Shown: positions 46,094 through 55,619 of the stretch, one piece after another | Layout: each line of letters opens with the position of its first letter | Numbering within the stretch: position 1 is the stretch's first letter | DNA from: Microbacterium sp. Se63.02b | GTDB lineage: Bacteria; Actinomycetota; Actinomycetes; Actinomycetales; Microbacteriaceae | Direction: 5' to 3' | Assembly (NCBI RefSeq): GCF_014171575.1 | Contig: NZ_CP050453.1 | Location: 186,001 to 250,000, forward strand | Length of the DNA: 64,000 nt | Notes under the pieces: model-generated | The model's database searches: none | Told to the model about the DNA's origin: nothing | The model's input: the letters and a program-made list of their open reading frames with translations, nothing else | Position numbers and translations under genes: made by a program

Positions 46094-47374
46094 ATGGCAA
46101 GACGCACCTTGATCGCGGCGGCCGCTTCACTGGCCGCGGTGCTGGCCGTCACCGGCTGCAGCTCCGGCGCCGGGAACGACGGAGAAGGCGACGCCGAGAG
46201 CGGAGACCTCCGCGTGTGGCTCATGCAGGATTCCGTGTCCGACGATGCGGTCGCGTGGCTCGAAGACGAGTTCGCCGCCCAGAACCCCGGCTCCACGCTG
46301 ACCGTCGAGATGCAGCCATGGGACGACATCGTCTCCCGGCTCCAGACCTCGCTCGCCAGCAAGTCCGAGACGCCGGACATCGTCGAGATCGGCAACACGA
46401 AGACCGCGACCTTCGCGAACGTCGGGGCGCTCGCCGACATCTCCGACCTGTACGACGAGGTCGGCGGCGACGACCTGATCCCGAGCTTCGTCGACCAGGC
46501 GACACTCGACGGCAAGACCTACGCCTACCCGCTGTATGCCGGAACCAGCGTCGTGTTCTACCGCACCGACCTCCTCGAGAAGGCGGGCATCGCCGCACCC
46601 GAGACGCTCGACGATCTCGTCGCGGCAGCCGCGACGGTGCAGCAGGCGAACCCCGACGGCGTCGAGGGCTTCAAGGGCATCTACTTCCCGGTCGTCGATG
46701 TGCACGGTCTGGAGGGCTGGCTGTTCTCGCACGGTGCGAACTACGCCGAGGAGAAGGACGGCGCCTGGGTCAGCGGCCTCGACACCCCGGAGGCCAAGTC
46801 CGCGCTCGAGCAGATGCAGACGCTCTGGCAGAACTCGGCGCTCGGTGCGCTCGACGCCAAGGAGACCGCTGGCAACCCCTGGGTGCCGTACAACAACGGC
46901 GAGGTCGCGATGTTCTCGTACCGCGTGTTCGCGCAGGACAGCATCTCGGAAGATCTCGCTGGGGTCACCGGCGTGATGGCGCTGCCTCCCGTCGAAGCGG
47001 GCGGGGAGAGCCACCAGTTCCTCGGCGGGTCCAACGTGGGCATCGCGGCGAACTCCTCGAAGCAGGAACTCGCGAAGAAGGCCATGAAGCTCATCCTCAG
47101 CGAAGACTTCATGAGTCAGCTCGCCGAGGACTCCGGATGGGTACCGGGCAACACGCAGTACGCGTCCGCCATCCCCGACGGCATCGTCGACGCCGAGCTG
47201 CAGCAGCAGATCGCCGACACGAGCGCCCTCACCCCTGCCGCCCCGAACTGGGCGATCGTCGAAGGCAACAACATCCCGGTCGATCTCTACTCGGCGATCG
47301 CCAAGGGCGAGGACATCGACGACGTGGTCACGCGCATCGGCGCGAAGATCGAAGAGACCCTCAACGCCGACTGA
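46094..47374 (+). CDS. Sugar ABC transporter substrate-binding lipoprotein
   Basis: The product of 426 residues has a lipoprotein signal with lipobox AVTGC (Cys22) and family 1 features: LRVWLMQDSVSDDAVAWL, TPDIVEIGNTKTATFA and KTYAYPLYAGTSVVFYR. It resembles binding proteins for oligosaccharides such as N,N'-diacetylchitobiose, which would fit the NagA/NagB-like genes in this cluster; I cannot prove the ligand. The ATG at 46094 has a TGGAGGAACG site. It starts a three-gene operon without an ATPase under LacI-type site 3. Confidence 0.9.
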   Translation: MARRTLIAAAASLAAVLAVTGCSSGAGNDGEGDAESGDLRVWLMQDSVSDDAVAWLEDEFAAQNPGSTLTVEMQPWDDIVSRLQTSLASKSETPDIVEIGNTKTATFANVGALADISDLYDEVGGDDLIPSFVDQATLDGKTYAYPLYAGTSVVFYRTDLLEKAGIAAPETLDDLVAAAATVQQANPDGVEGFKGIYFPVVDVHGLEGWLFSHGANYAEEKDGAWVSGLDTPEAKSALEQMQTLWQNSALGALDAKETAGNPWVPYNNGEVAMFSYRVFAQDSISEDLAGVTGVMALPPVEAGGESHQFLGGSNVGIAANSSKQELAKKAMKLILSEDFMSQLAEDSGWVPGNTQYASAIPDGIVDAELQQQIADTSALTPAAPNWAIVEGNNIPVDLYSAIAKGEDIDDVVTRIGAKIEETLNAD

Positions 47375-48354
47375 TGATGTCCACTCCCGTGATCGATGTC
47401 GAGGCCGCCCCCGAGGCGACCCCGCAGCAGCCCGCTCCCCGCACGCGCCCGCGTCGCGTGCGGGGGGCACTGCTCCCGTACCTGCTGATCACCCCGCTCC
47501 TCGTGGCGGTGCTGATCGCTCTCGGCTGGCCGCTGCTGCAGCAGTTCCTGATGTCGCTGCAGAAGTTCGGGCTCGCGCAGCAGTTCGGTGCGGAGCCGGA
47601 ATGGGTCGGACTCGCCAACTACGGCAAGATCCTGACCGACCCGAACATGTGGGTCGTGTTCTTCCGCTCCGTGCTCTTCTGCGCCGTGTGCGCCTCGCTG
47701 TCGATGGTGATCGGGATGCTGATCGCGCTGCTGCTGACCAAGGTGAGCAGCTGGGCGCGCATCGCCCTGCAGGTGACGCTGCTGCTCGTGTGGGCCACAC
47801 CCGCGCTCGTGACCATGGTCATCTGGCAGTGGCTGTTCGACGCCCGCTACGGGCTGGTGAACTGGATCCTCGCGCGCATCGGCTTCCCCGACATGGCCGG
47901 GTTCCCGTGGACCTCGACACCGATGGGTGTGTTCACGATCGCCGCGATCACCGTGATCTGGGGCAGCCTGCCGTTGATCGTCTTCATGATCTACTCCGCG
48001 TTGACCCAGGTGCCCACCGAGGTGCTGGAGGCCGCCGAACTCGACGGCGCGGGGCCGTGGACGCGCTTCCGGCACGTCACGATGCCGCTCATCACACCGG
48101 CGGTCATGATCGTCGGACTCCTGCAGATCGTGTGGGACCTGCGCGTGTTCACGCAGATCTACGTGCTGCAGCAGGCGGGCGTCTCGATCGAGGAGACCAA
48201 CCTCCTCGGCACCTACATCTACCGGATCGGCATCGGCCAGGGCGAGTACGGCGATGCGTCGGCACTGGCGACGATCGTGCTGATCCTGACCCTGCTGCTC
48301 ACCTGGAAGTACATCGCGAAGATGTTCGCCCAGCAGAAGGAGGCCGCGGAATGA
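47374..48354 (+). CDS. Sugar ABC transporter permease (MalF type)
   Basis: The product of 326 residues has a Pro-rich cytoplasmic N-terminus, six membrane helices, and the EAA loop EVLEAAELDGAGPWTRFRHV near residue 220. LYVLQQAG-like and GEYGDASALA features are common in NgcF/DasB-type permeases for chitobiose-like sugars. Its ATG overlaps the stop of the binding-protein gene (TGATG); an alternative ATG follows immediately. It forms the channel with the next gene product. Confidence 0.88.
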   Translation: MMSTPVIDVEAAPEATPQQPAPRTRPRRVRGALLPYLLITPLLVAVLIALGWPLLQQFLMSLQKFGLAQQFGAEPEWVGLANYGKILTDPNMWVVFFRSVLFCAVCASLSMVIGMLIALLLTKVSSWARIALQVTLLLVWATPALVTMVIWQWLFDARYGLVNWILARIGFPDMAGFPWTSTPMGVFTIAAITVIWGSLPLIVFMIYSALTQVPTEVLEAAELDGAGPWTRFRHVTMPLITPAVMIVGLLQIVWDLRVFTQIYVLQQAGVSIEETNLLGTYIYRIGIGQGEYGDASALATIVLILTLLLTWKYIAKMFAQQKEAAE

Positions 48355-49256
48355 GCGTCCCGATCATGACCCGTACGACCGACATCCCCGCGGTCGTGCC
48401 CCCGCGCTCACGCCGCACCATCGGCAGCCGCAACGACGTGCGGCGGCGCACCTGGAACGGCGTCGCGGTCGCCGCCGCGTTCCTCCTGGTGTTCCCCATC
48501 TACTGGATGGTGAACACCGCCCTCTCCGACAACGAGGAGCTCTTCTCGCGCACGCCGCGGTTCTTCCCGTTCCCGCTCAGCTTCGACAGCTTCGCGGGGA
48601 TCCTCGCTGACAGCGGCTTCTGGTCGGCGCTCGGCATGAGCGCCGCGGTCACCGTGGTCGTGGTCATCGTCGCGGTGCTGTTCGGATTCTTCGCGGCCAT
48701 CGCCGTGAGCCGGTTCCGCTTCAAGGGCGGCGGACTCATCATCCTGCTCGTGCTGATCGTGCAGATGATCCCCACCGAGGCACTGTTCATCTCGCAGTTC
48801 CGCATGCTCGACGGGTGGCACCTGCTCAACACGGTGGGCGGCCTGTCGCTGCTCTACATCGGCACGGTCGTCCCGTTCACGGTGTGGCTGCTGCGCGGGT
48901 TCATCCACGGCATCCCCGCCGAGCTCGAAGAGGCCGCGATGGTCGACGGGTGCAGTCGGTTCGGGGCGTTCATGCGGGTGACCCTGCCCCTTCTCGGACC
49001 CGGAATCGTGACGGCATCCGTCTTCGCGTTCCTCCAGGCGTGGAACGAATACACGCTCGCCCTCGTCGTGATGACGAAGCCGGGCAATGCCACTCTGCCG
49101 CTCTGGCTGCAGACCTTCAGCAGCGAGCTGTCGGCCACGGACTGGGCGGGCATCATGGCGGGCGCCACGCTGATCTCGGTACCGGTCGTCATCCTGTTCC
49201 TGTTCGTGCAGGGTCGCCTCGGCGCAGGCATGATGGCCGGTGCTGTGAAAGGCTGA
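48351..49256 (+). CDS. Sugar ABC transporter permease (MalG type)
   Basis: The product of 301 residues has six membrane helices, with the EAA loop ELEEAAMVDGCSRFGAFMRV near residue 195 and the typical FAFLQAWNEYTLALVVM segment. The ATG overlaps the stop of the first permease by 4 bp. A strong terminator hairpin lies 15 bp after its stop, so the operon ends here; the ATPase must come from elsewhere. Confidence 0.88.
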   Translation: MSVPIMTRTTDIPAVVPPRSRRTIGSRNDVRRRTWNGVAVAAAFLLVFPIYWMVNTALSDNEELFSRTPRFFPFPLSFDSFAGILADSGFWSALGMSAAVTVVVVIVAVLFGFFAAIAVSRFRFKGGGLIILLVLIVQMIPTEALFISQFRMLDGWHLLNTVGGLSLLYIGTVVPFTVWLLRGFIHGIPAELEEAAMVDGCSRFGAFMRVTLPLLGPGIVTASVFAFLQAWNEYTLALVVMTKPGNATLPLWLQTFSSELSATDWAGIMAGATLISVPVVILFLFVQGRLGAGMMAGAVKG

Positions 49257-49270
49257 CGCCGGAGGGGGAA

Positions 49271-49298
49271 GAGCGCCGGTCCTGCGGGGCCGGCGCTC
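49271..49298. terminator. Terminator hairpin of the sugar ABC operon
   Basis: GAGCGCCGG (49271-49279) pairs with CCGGCGCTC (49290-49298) over a 10-base loop, 15 bp after the permease stop and 16 bp before the convergent stop of the mannonate oxidoreductase gene. It could serve both directions. Confidence 0.75.
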
Positions 49299-49313
49299 TC
49301 GCGTGCGGCGCGA

Positions 49314-50724
49314 TCAGTCGACGTGGTCGTCGAGCATCCGGCGCACCTCGGGGTCGGCGGCGAGGTCGGGGGCCAGCAGGTCGAGCAGCGCGTGGTGCGG
49401 GTCGTCGCAGGATGCCCGCGTCGCCAGGTCGGTCGCGGCCGCGTCGTCGAGCGGGCGTCCGGCGACGACCTCGGCGACGACGAACTGCGTCCAGGCGGCG
49501 ATCGCGACGATGCCCGCCTCTCCCGTCTCGCCCTCGGCGCGCGCGCGGCGGACCGGTTCGACGATGCGGGCTCGCAGCTTCAGACTGCCGTCTGCGGCGA
49601 TCTGGCGCAGGTGGTGTGCGATGCGCGGGTTCGCGAAGCGGGTGAGCAGGGCCTCGCGGTAGTCGGGGGAGGGCGAGGTCGACGCCGGTCCGGTGCGCGG
49701 ACGGCTCGAGGCGCCGCTGGGCGAGATCCCACAGGTCGTTCACGAGAGCGGCGCATTCGGGGTCGGCGATGGCCTCGGCCACGGTCTCGTGTCCGCGCAG
49801 GGCACCGTCGTAGGCGAGGAGCGAGTGCGCGCCGTTGAGCATCCAGAGCTTGCGCTGTTCGAAGGGCTCGATGTCCGACACGAACGAGGCCCCGGCATCC
49901 TCCCAGCGCGGGCGTTCGGCGCGGATGCGTCCGCTCAGGATCCAGCTGTGGAAGGGCTCGGTGACCACCAGCGCCTCGTCGTGGACGCCGGTGCGCGTCG
50001 CGATGGCGTCGACGTCGGCGGGGGCGGTGCGGGGCGTGATGCGGTCGACCGAGGTGGTCACGACGTCGACGTGCGCGTCGATCCAGGCGCCGAGCAGCGG
50101 TGACGTCAGCGAGGCGAGGTCGGCGAGGGCCGTCCGCAGCGCGGTGCCGTTGTCGTCGAGGTTGTCGCACGGGATCAGGGTGATCGTGCTGTCGGGGAGA
50201 GCGCGCCGTCGGGCGTCGAGCGCCCAGAGCAGCCGAGCGGGCATGGACCGCAGGACGCCGTTCTCGACGGCTCCCGGCACGTCGTCGTGGTGATCGGCGA
50301 GGGCTCCCGCCAGTGCGCAGATGTCGGCCGTGACGTCGGGGTCGGCGATGTCGAGGCGGCCGTCCGTCCGGCGGCGATAGCCCTTCTCGGTGACCGTGAG
50401 CGTCACGACCGCGACCTCCGGGCGCGTGAGGTAGTCGCGCAGCGCGTCTGTGTCGCCGCCGTCGTGCGCGGCGACGATGCTCTCGACGGTCTCGAGCCGA
50501 TCGCCGTCCGGGCCGCGGGTGAGCAGCGTGTAGACGTCGTCCTGCCGCTCGAGGGTCTGGGCCGCTTCGGGTGAGCGCCCGGTGAACGCGGCGATGCCCC
50601 ACTCCCGCCGGGCGTCCGCGTGTGCGGTGTACCAGGCCTGGTGGGCGCGGTGGAAGGCGCCGAGTCCGAGGTGCACGATGCGGACGGGCGCGCGAGGGGC
50701 GGTGCGGTGGGGACTGTCGTGCAC
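49314..50724 (-). CDS. Mannitol dehydrogenase-family protein, UxuB-like D-mannonate oxidoreductase (frameshifted)
   Basis: Long-chain polyol dehydrogenase motifs: RIVHLGLGAFHRAHQAWYT nucleotide site near residue 15, ITLIPCDNLDDNG, and the catalytic stretch EQRKLWMLNGAHSLLAYDG with K, N and H. The C-terminus (DYREALLTRFANPRIAHHL to the TGA at 49314) joins by removing one or adding two bases near C5 at about 49665-49670; total about 470 residues. UxuB interconverts fructuronate and mannonate, and mannonate is the substrate of the ManD-like enzyme in this cluster. The start is GTG 50724 with GAGGAG; a LacI-type operator lies 70 bp upstream. Confidence 0.82.
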
Positions 50725-50793
50725 GGGGCTCCTCGGCTGGATCGTCGACCCGGCGGAGGGCCTGCATTCAACCTATGATGCGGACAACCATCA

Positions 50794-50807
50794 TGCAAGC
50801 GGTTGCA
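50794..50807. promoter_or_regulatory. LacI-type operator candidate (site 4)
   Basis: TGCAAGCGGTTGCA is the reverse complement of a variant of site 1 and matches the consensus. It lies 70 bp upstream of the UxuB-like gene on the minus strand, which places that gene in the cluster C regulon although it sits behind a terminator. Confidence 0.75.
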
Positions 50808-50855
50808 CTGCTGGGGTCGGCGAATCAGCCGTCGCGAGCAGGGCGGCGCCCTTTC

Positions 50856-52502
50856 TTACTCGAGGAGGTTGGCGACCTCAGGGCCTCCGGGCGCTCCGAC
50901 CAGGGCAAGACTCAGCTGAGCGCGCTCGGCGAGCTGGAGCGCGCTCTCTGAATGCGCGATGCGCGCGTGCGTGATCCGGTCAAGCCCTGCGCCGACGAGG
51001 GGCGCGCAGGTTCTCAGCGTCGCATCGCGGGCGAGCGTGTCAGTCGAACCGCCGTGCATCACGATGTTGCGTTGCCGGTAGAGCCGTCGCATAGCACCAC
51101 GCACGTGTGCCTCCACATCGTGAAGGGTGTGGCGCTTGGCTGTCATCAGACGAGTCATGCGAGATTCCGCTGCCCGATCGGAGGATGCTCGGAGCCTTAG
51201 CGACTGCCCGCTCGCCAGGGCGGAGGCGACGATCGCGCTTCGCTCCTGATTGGACGACGCTGCGGCCAGGCGGATGCTGATGGCATCCGGCACAGCGGGG
51301 GAGTGCTGATACGACAGTGCGGTGAGATCGGCGCGGGGCCAGGAGCACGCAACGAGTGACGCCATCCGGTCGGCTGCGACCGCTCCGCGTCCGAGTTTCG
51401 AATCCTCCGGGTCTTGCGACGACACGAGGAGCGCCTCGACCGCAGCCCATCCAGACGCGATCGCAGGGCCGGGAGAACCCAGGTTGAGCACAGAGGCGAG
51501 CTCAAGAGCGTCATCGAGGTCGGTCCGGTCACTCACGTCATAGAGCCGAGATTCGGCGACGAGAGAAAGGACGAACGCTCCACGGCTCGTCCGCTCGAGC
51601 TTGAATGGGCGTGTCGATCCCGACACCCAGATGGACCCTTGCGGCTCGGGAGCTTCTCCCCGCCCACGGGCGAGCGTCGCGCGCGATATCAGGCGGTCAA
51701 CACGCTCGGTGGCGAGAAGCGCGGCGCCCAGCGGATCGCGTGCACGCACGTGGTATTCGAATCCGCCCACCTGGCGAACCCCGGAGGTGCTGCTGCCGTT
51801 GCCCAGGAGCCATTGCCGCACGAGCGCCCCGGAACGCCAGGTCGGTTCCATGCTGGTCTGCGACGTCGTCGCCCTCGGAACGGAACGGAACGGAACGATG
51901 ACGCTGTAGTCCGCCTCGGGCTTGGTGGCGAGGATTCCCGCGGAAACAAGCAACTCTTCAAGAGTCGACTGAGCCCGGATGTGTTCCTGCGCCCATCGCC
52001 GCAGGTACGGCAGGCTGTATCCCAAGTCGAGAAGGTGCGATCCGACGGCGCGAGCGAAGCGCTCAATCGAGGGCCTTCTTCCGCCGCGCAACAGCTCGAG
52101 CCAGCGATCGATATAACCATCGGCTGCCATCTCTGAGAGCTCGCGGAGGCGACGCACATGACGGCTACCATCCTGGAGAGGACTGCGAAGCGTCTCGGTG
52201 AGGTGCTTGCGCAGCGCGGCCTCGCCGAGAGCGGGATCCCGCCCAGCGATACGTTCCGCGTCTTTCGCGAGCCAGGCCACTGCGCCGTCGCTGAGGACCT
52301 TTCGGCTACGCCATTGCGCAGCTTCGATCACCTCGTCCAACACGAGGCATGTCCCGACATCCCACAGGCGGCGTTGCCATGGCGATGTCGCCTGGAAGAA
52401 GTCGAGGAGACGAGCGCCGACGAGGTCTGCGTATGTCGATGAACCGAAGGACTCCTGGGCCGGAGTTGTGCTTGTGCCCGGGGCGGCTGCGGCGTTGCTC
52501 AT
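50856..52502 (-). CDS. Orphan protein with possible HEPN (ApeA-like) C-terminal domain
   Basis: The product of 548 residues is not one I recognise with certainty. It is mostly helical without signal or membrane segments. Near residue 490 the stretch RRLYRQRNIVMHGGS contains Arg, Asn and His in an RN-x-x-x-H arrangement seen in HEPN ribonuclease domains, preceded by helices as in ApeA-like HEPN proteins. Middle segments (GWAAVEALLVSSQDPEDSKLG) also resemble that group. Codon choice looks slightly less GC-biased than neighbouring metabolic genes. It sits alone between cluster C and a regulator gene, with its own spacer on each side. A role in defence or RNA control is a guess. Confidence 0.5.
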   Translation of the reverse strand: MSNAAAAPGTSTTPAQESFGSSTYADLVGARLLDFFQATSPWQRRLWDVGTCLVLDEVIEAAQWRSRKVLSDGAVAWLAKDAERIAGRDPALGEAALRKHLTETLRSPLQDGSRHVRRLRELSEMAADGYIDRWLELLRGGRRPSIERFARAVGSHLLDLGYSLPYLRRWAQEHIRAQSTLEELLVSAGILATKPEADYSVIVPFRSVPRATTSQTSMEPTWRSGALVRQWLLGNGSSTSGVRQVGGFEYHVRARDPLGAALLATERVDRLISRATLARGRGEAPEPQGSIWVSGSTRPFKLERTSRGAFVLSLVAESRLYDVSDRTDLDDALELASVLNLGSPGPAIASGWAAVEALLVSSQDPEDSKLGRGAVAADRMASLVACSWPRADLTALSYQHSPAVPDAISIRLAAASSNQERSAIVASALASGQSLRLRASSDRAAESRMTRLMTAKRHTLHDVEAHVRGAMRRLYRQRNIVMHGGSTDTLARDATLRTCAPLVGAGLDRITHARIAHSESALQLAERAQLSLALVGAPGGPEVANLLE

Positions 52503-52552
52503 GCTCCGATGATGTCGTAAACTACAGGCAGGCGTTCAACGCCGAAAGACTA

Positions 52553-52588
52553 AAAGTGGAGAACCGCCTGAGGGCCGTTCTCCACTTT
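52553..52588 (-). terminator. Rho-independent terminator of the GntR/LacI regulator gene
   Basis: AAAGTGGAGAAC (52553-52564) pairs perfectly over 12 bp with GTTCTCCACTTT (52577-52588). Read on the minus strand, it lies 6 bases after the TAA of the regulator gene and the stem runs into TTTTAG, a good intrinsic terminator. Confidence 0.8.
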
Positions 52589-52594
52589 CTTTCG

Positions 52595-53693
52595 TTAACT
52601 CATCCTCGCGCGCAGCAGACGCGTTGTCGTCGACGCCCGCTCCCGCACGACGGGCTGCAGCAGCATCCGTACCGGCGCGCGGTCGCCCCCGCGCCCCAGC
52701 ATCCGCAGCAGCGTGGTCGCCGCGAGGCGTCCGATCTCGCGCTTCGGCGGTGACACGGCCGTGAGCGGGAGCGGGGCATTCGCGGCCTCCTCATCGTCGA
52801 AGGCGACGAGGGCGAGGTCGTCGGGAAGGGAGAACCCCGCCCCTGCCAGGTGAGGCAGGAGTGCCGTCGCCTCACGGTCGCCGAGGCAGACGACGCCGTC
52901 GAGCCCCGCAGAGTGCGCCCGGTGCGCGTAGTCCGCGAGCGCCACGTCGTCCCACGAGTCCCGACGCGCCACCGCGCCAGGGAGGTCGACGAGGGTCAGG
53001 TCGTCGATCGCGCGACGGTAACCACGCAGTGCGGCGTCGGCCGTCGCGGTGTCACGGCGCCCGAGGAATCCGAGGCGCCGACGGCCCCGTCGTGCCAGGT
53101 GCCGCACGGCCGCGTACCCGCCGGCGACGACATCGGTGCATACCGCCGAGAGCCCGTCATCCGGCGGCGAATCCGTCGGCATCCGTTCCATCAGCACCAC
53201 CGGCGTCGGCAGGGCGCGCAGCAGGTCGAGGCGCGCCGTGGGGTCGGCCAGGTGCAGGGTGGGCGTGATCAGGAGGCCGGCGCACCCGGCGGCGAGGAGC
53301 TCCCGGATGCGGCGGATCTCGAGGGCGTCGTCGTACTCGCTCGAGGCGATGCGCAGCGTCGCGCCCGCCGCCCCGGCCACCTCCGCGATCCCCTCGACGA
53401 CAGTGGGGAAGTAGTAGGTGCGTGAGGGGACGATCACGCCGATCAGGGGCTCGCGCGCCGGGACGCCCGCACCGACACATACGTTCCTGAGCCCTGACGG
53501 CGCACCACGACCCCCTCGTCGACGGGCGCCCGACCGCCCGCCGCACGGTGTTGATCCCGACCGCATACGCCGACGCCAGGGCGGCCTCGGTGGGCAGGCG
53601 CTCGCCGGCTGCCCACTCGCCGGAATCGATCCGCTCGCGGAGCTGCTGCGCGAGGCTCACAAAGAGCGGCTGCGTGTTCGGGAACGCTCCCAT
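52595..53693 (-). CDS. GntR/LacI hybrid transcriptional regulator (two frameshifts)
   Basis: A GntR-type winged helix at the N-terminus (LAQQLRERIDSGEWAAGERLPTEAAL ... YAVGINTVRRAV) is joined to a LacI-type ligand domain (PLIGVIVPSRTYYFPTVVEGI; GLLITPTLH; DLALVAFDDEEAA). The linker segment VDEGVVVRRQGSGTYV is in a third frame. Adding one base at CCC 53529-53531 and one at GGG 53460-53462 connects all parts, about 366 residues. This AraR-like architecture senses sugars. The ATG at 53693 has GAGGAGGG. A TGCAACCGTATTCA site lies 29 bp upstream. Confidence 0.8.
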
Positions 53694-53722
53694 CACGCCC
53701 TCCTCGGCTCGATGATCGTTCG

Positions 53723-53736
53723 TGCAACCGTATTCA
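53723..53736. promoter_or_regulatory. Possible operator of the GntR/LacI hybrid regulator
   Basis: TGCAACCGTATTCA shares its left half with the LacI-type sites of cluster C but the right half differs. It lies 29 bp upstream of the regulator gene. It may be an autoregulatory site of this regulator or a weak site of the cluster C regulator. Confidence 0.35.
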
Positions 53737-53916
53737 TTCCGTGCCGTGGGAACAAGAGGGGGCGATAGGCGAGACCCGGTGTCCGGGACTCGTGAGCGCC
53801 CGATTCCTTCCTCCACTCATTCCCCTTCTCCGCCCTTCCGTTGACCGTCGGAGTCGGCACCCGCCACCGTGGCAGACACGACGACTCCGCGCCCGGCGGA
53901 GCGGAAGGAGACACCG

Positions 53917-55574
53917 ATGAGACGCACACGCTGGCTGTCGGCGCTGGTCGCCGCCACCCTTGTCGCGGGAGGGATGGTCGCCGCCGGCGGTGCCGCATCC
54001 GCGCAGACCGTCACGACCGACCTCACGATCACCTCGCCGAGTGACGGCGACACCGTGAGCGGTTCGACGCTCACGGTCGAGGGGACGTTCGCGAACGCCT
54101 CCGAACTCGTTCTCGTCGTCGGAGCGCAGGAATTCGTGCCCATCCCCGTGACCGGAACCGCGGGGACGTGGAGCGTCGACCTCGATGTCTCGGACATCGA
54201 CGGCCGCCTCGACCTCGCCGTCCGGGGACGCGACCTCACCACGCTCTACACGACCTGGTCGGAGTTCCTCGCCGTGAACGTGCACCGCCCCGCTGCGGCG
54301 CGCCCGGTGGTCACGATCGTCTCCCCGCGGAAGGCGCCTATGCAGGATCGTCGCTGGACGTGGTGGTCGATGTGGACGCTCACCGAGCCCTGTCGGCCGT
54401 GGAGGTCCGTGTGAACGGAGGCGCCTGGCAGGCTGCCGTCGCCCAGGGCGGGGGCGCGTACGCGGCATCTTTCCCCGTCTCCGGGGCCGAGTTCGCGAGC
54501 ATCGAGGCACGCGCGACCGACGTCAAGGGCCTGAGCGCCGACGCACCGACCACCTACGTCGCGCTCGGCGGGGCCACCGCCGAGACGCCCGTCGTCTACG
54601 ACCAGGATCGCGCGATGTGGATCTGGGAGCGCGCCTCTTATGAAGCCGTGTTCGACGGGGATGCGCGAGACCGGCTCGGCGACGTGATGGACGACACCAC
54701 GACCTTCGGATCCGACCCGATCCGAACGATCTACCTCGGCGTCGACAGGTACGGCACGACCGACATGCTGCGCGACTCGCGCGCCGAGGTCGCGGCATTC
54801 GTGGAGTGGGCGCGGGCCCGCGGCTACCACGTGCAGGCGACGGTTGCCGGCGGTACACGTCCGCCGTACCTGGGGGCGCTCGAGCAGTTCGAGCATTTCG
54901 CGATCGACGAGTTCGAGAAGGTCCTCGACTACAACCTGAGCGTGCCCGCGTCTGCGCGCTTCGACGGCATCAACGTCGACATCGAACCGTACATCCTCAG
55001 CGAATGGAAGGAACCGGGCAACGGCGGGCTGCCGAACCGCTGGCTGGAGATACTCGACACCCTCATCGACCGCCGCGACGCGTCCGGACTCCCGACACTC
55101 GTCGGGCCGGCGATCCCGCGGTGGCTGGACTCCTCGACATGCTGCACCGCGATCACGTGGAACGGGCAGACCAAGCCGCTCAGCGACCACATCCAGGACA
55201 TGACCGACTACATCGCGATCATGGACTACCGCGACACGGCAGACGGCAGCGCCGGCATCATCGCGCAGGCACAGCACGAGATCGACTACGCGAACCAGAT
55301 CGGCAAGCCGAACTCGGTCGTGGTCGGCATCGAGACCAAAGATCTCTCCGGAACGGGCGACCCTGAGACGGTGACCTTCTGGGAGGAGGGGCGCACCTAC
55401 CTGGAGGGCGAACTCGACAAGACCTACACCGCGTTCCAGGACGACGCCTCGTTCGGCGGCATCGCCATGCACCACTACGACGACCTGTTGATGCTGCCCT
55501 CGGCGTGGGACGACACCCCGCCCGTGTACTACCCGGTCCCGGGTGCAGGACCCGGGGGGCCGGCGCTGCCCTAG
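53917..55574 (+). CDS. Secreted protein: Ig-like domain plus TIM-barrel-like glycosidase domain (frameshifted)
   Basis: A Sec signal peptide (MRRTRWLSALVAATLVAGG ... AASAQ) is followed by one or two Ig-like beta-domains (ITSPSDGDTVSGSTLTVEGTF at about residues 32-120) and a C-terminal catalytic-looking barrel of about 330 residues. The barrel contains FDGINVDIEPYIL, close to the DxxDxDxE motif of GH18-like hydrolases, and DYIAIMDYRDTA. Adding one base to CCCC 54323-54326 connects SPAEGAYAGSSLD. The ATG at 53917 has AAGGAGACACC. It probably cleaves an extracellular glycan; substrate and exact family are uncertain. A terminator follows. Confidence 0.68.
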
Positions 55575-55586
55575 GTCGCTCTCGTG

Positions 55587-55616
55587 GCGGGGCAGTCCTC
55601 TTCGGGGCTGCCCCGC
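55587..55616 (+). terminator. Terminator of the secreted glycosidase-like gene
   Basis: GCGGGGCAG (55587-55595) pairs with CTGCCCCGC (55608-55616) over a 12-base loop, followed by TTTC, 13 bp after the stop codon. Confidence 0.75.
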
Positions 55617-55619
55617 TTT

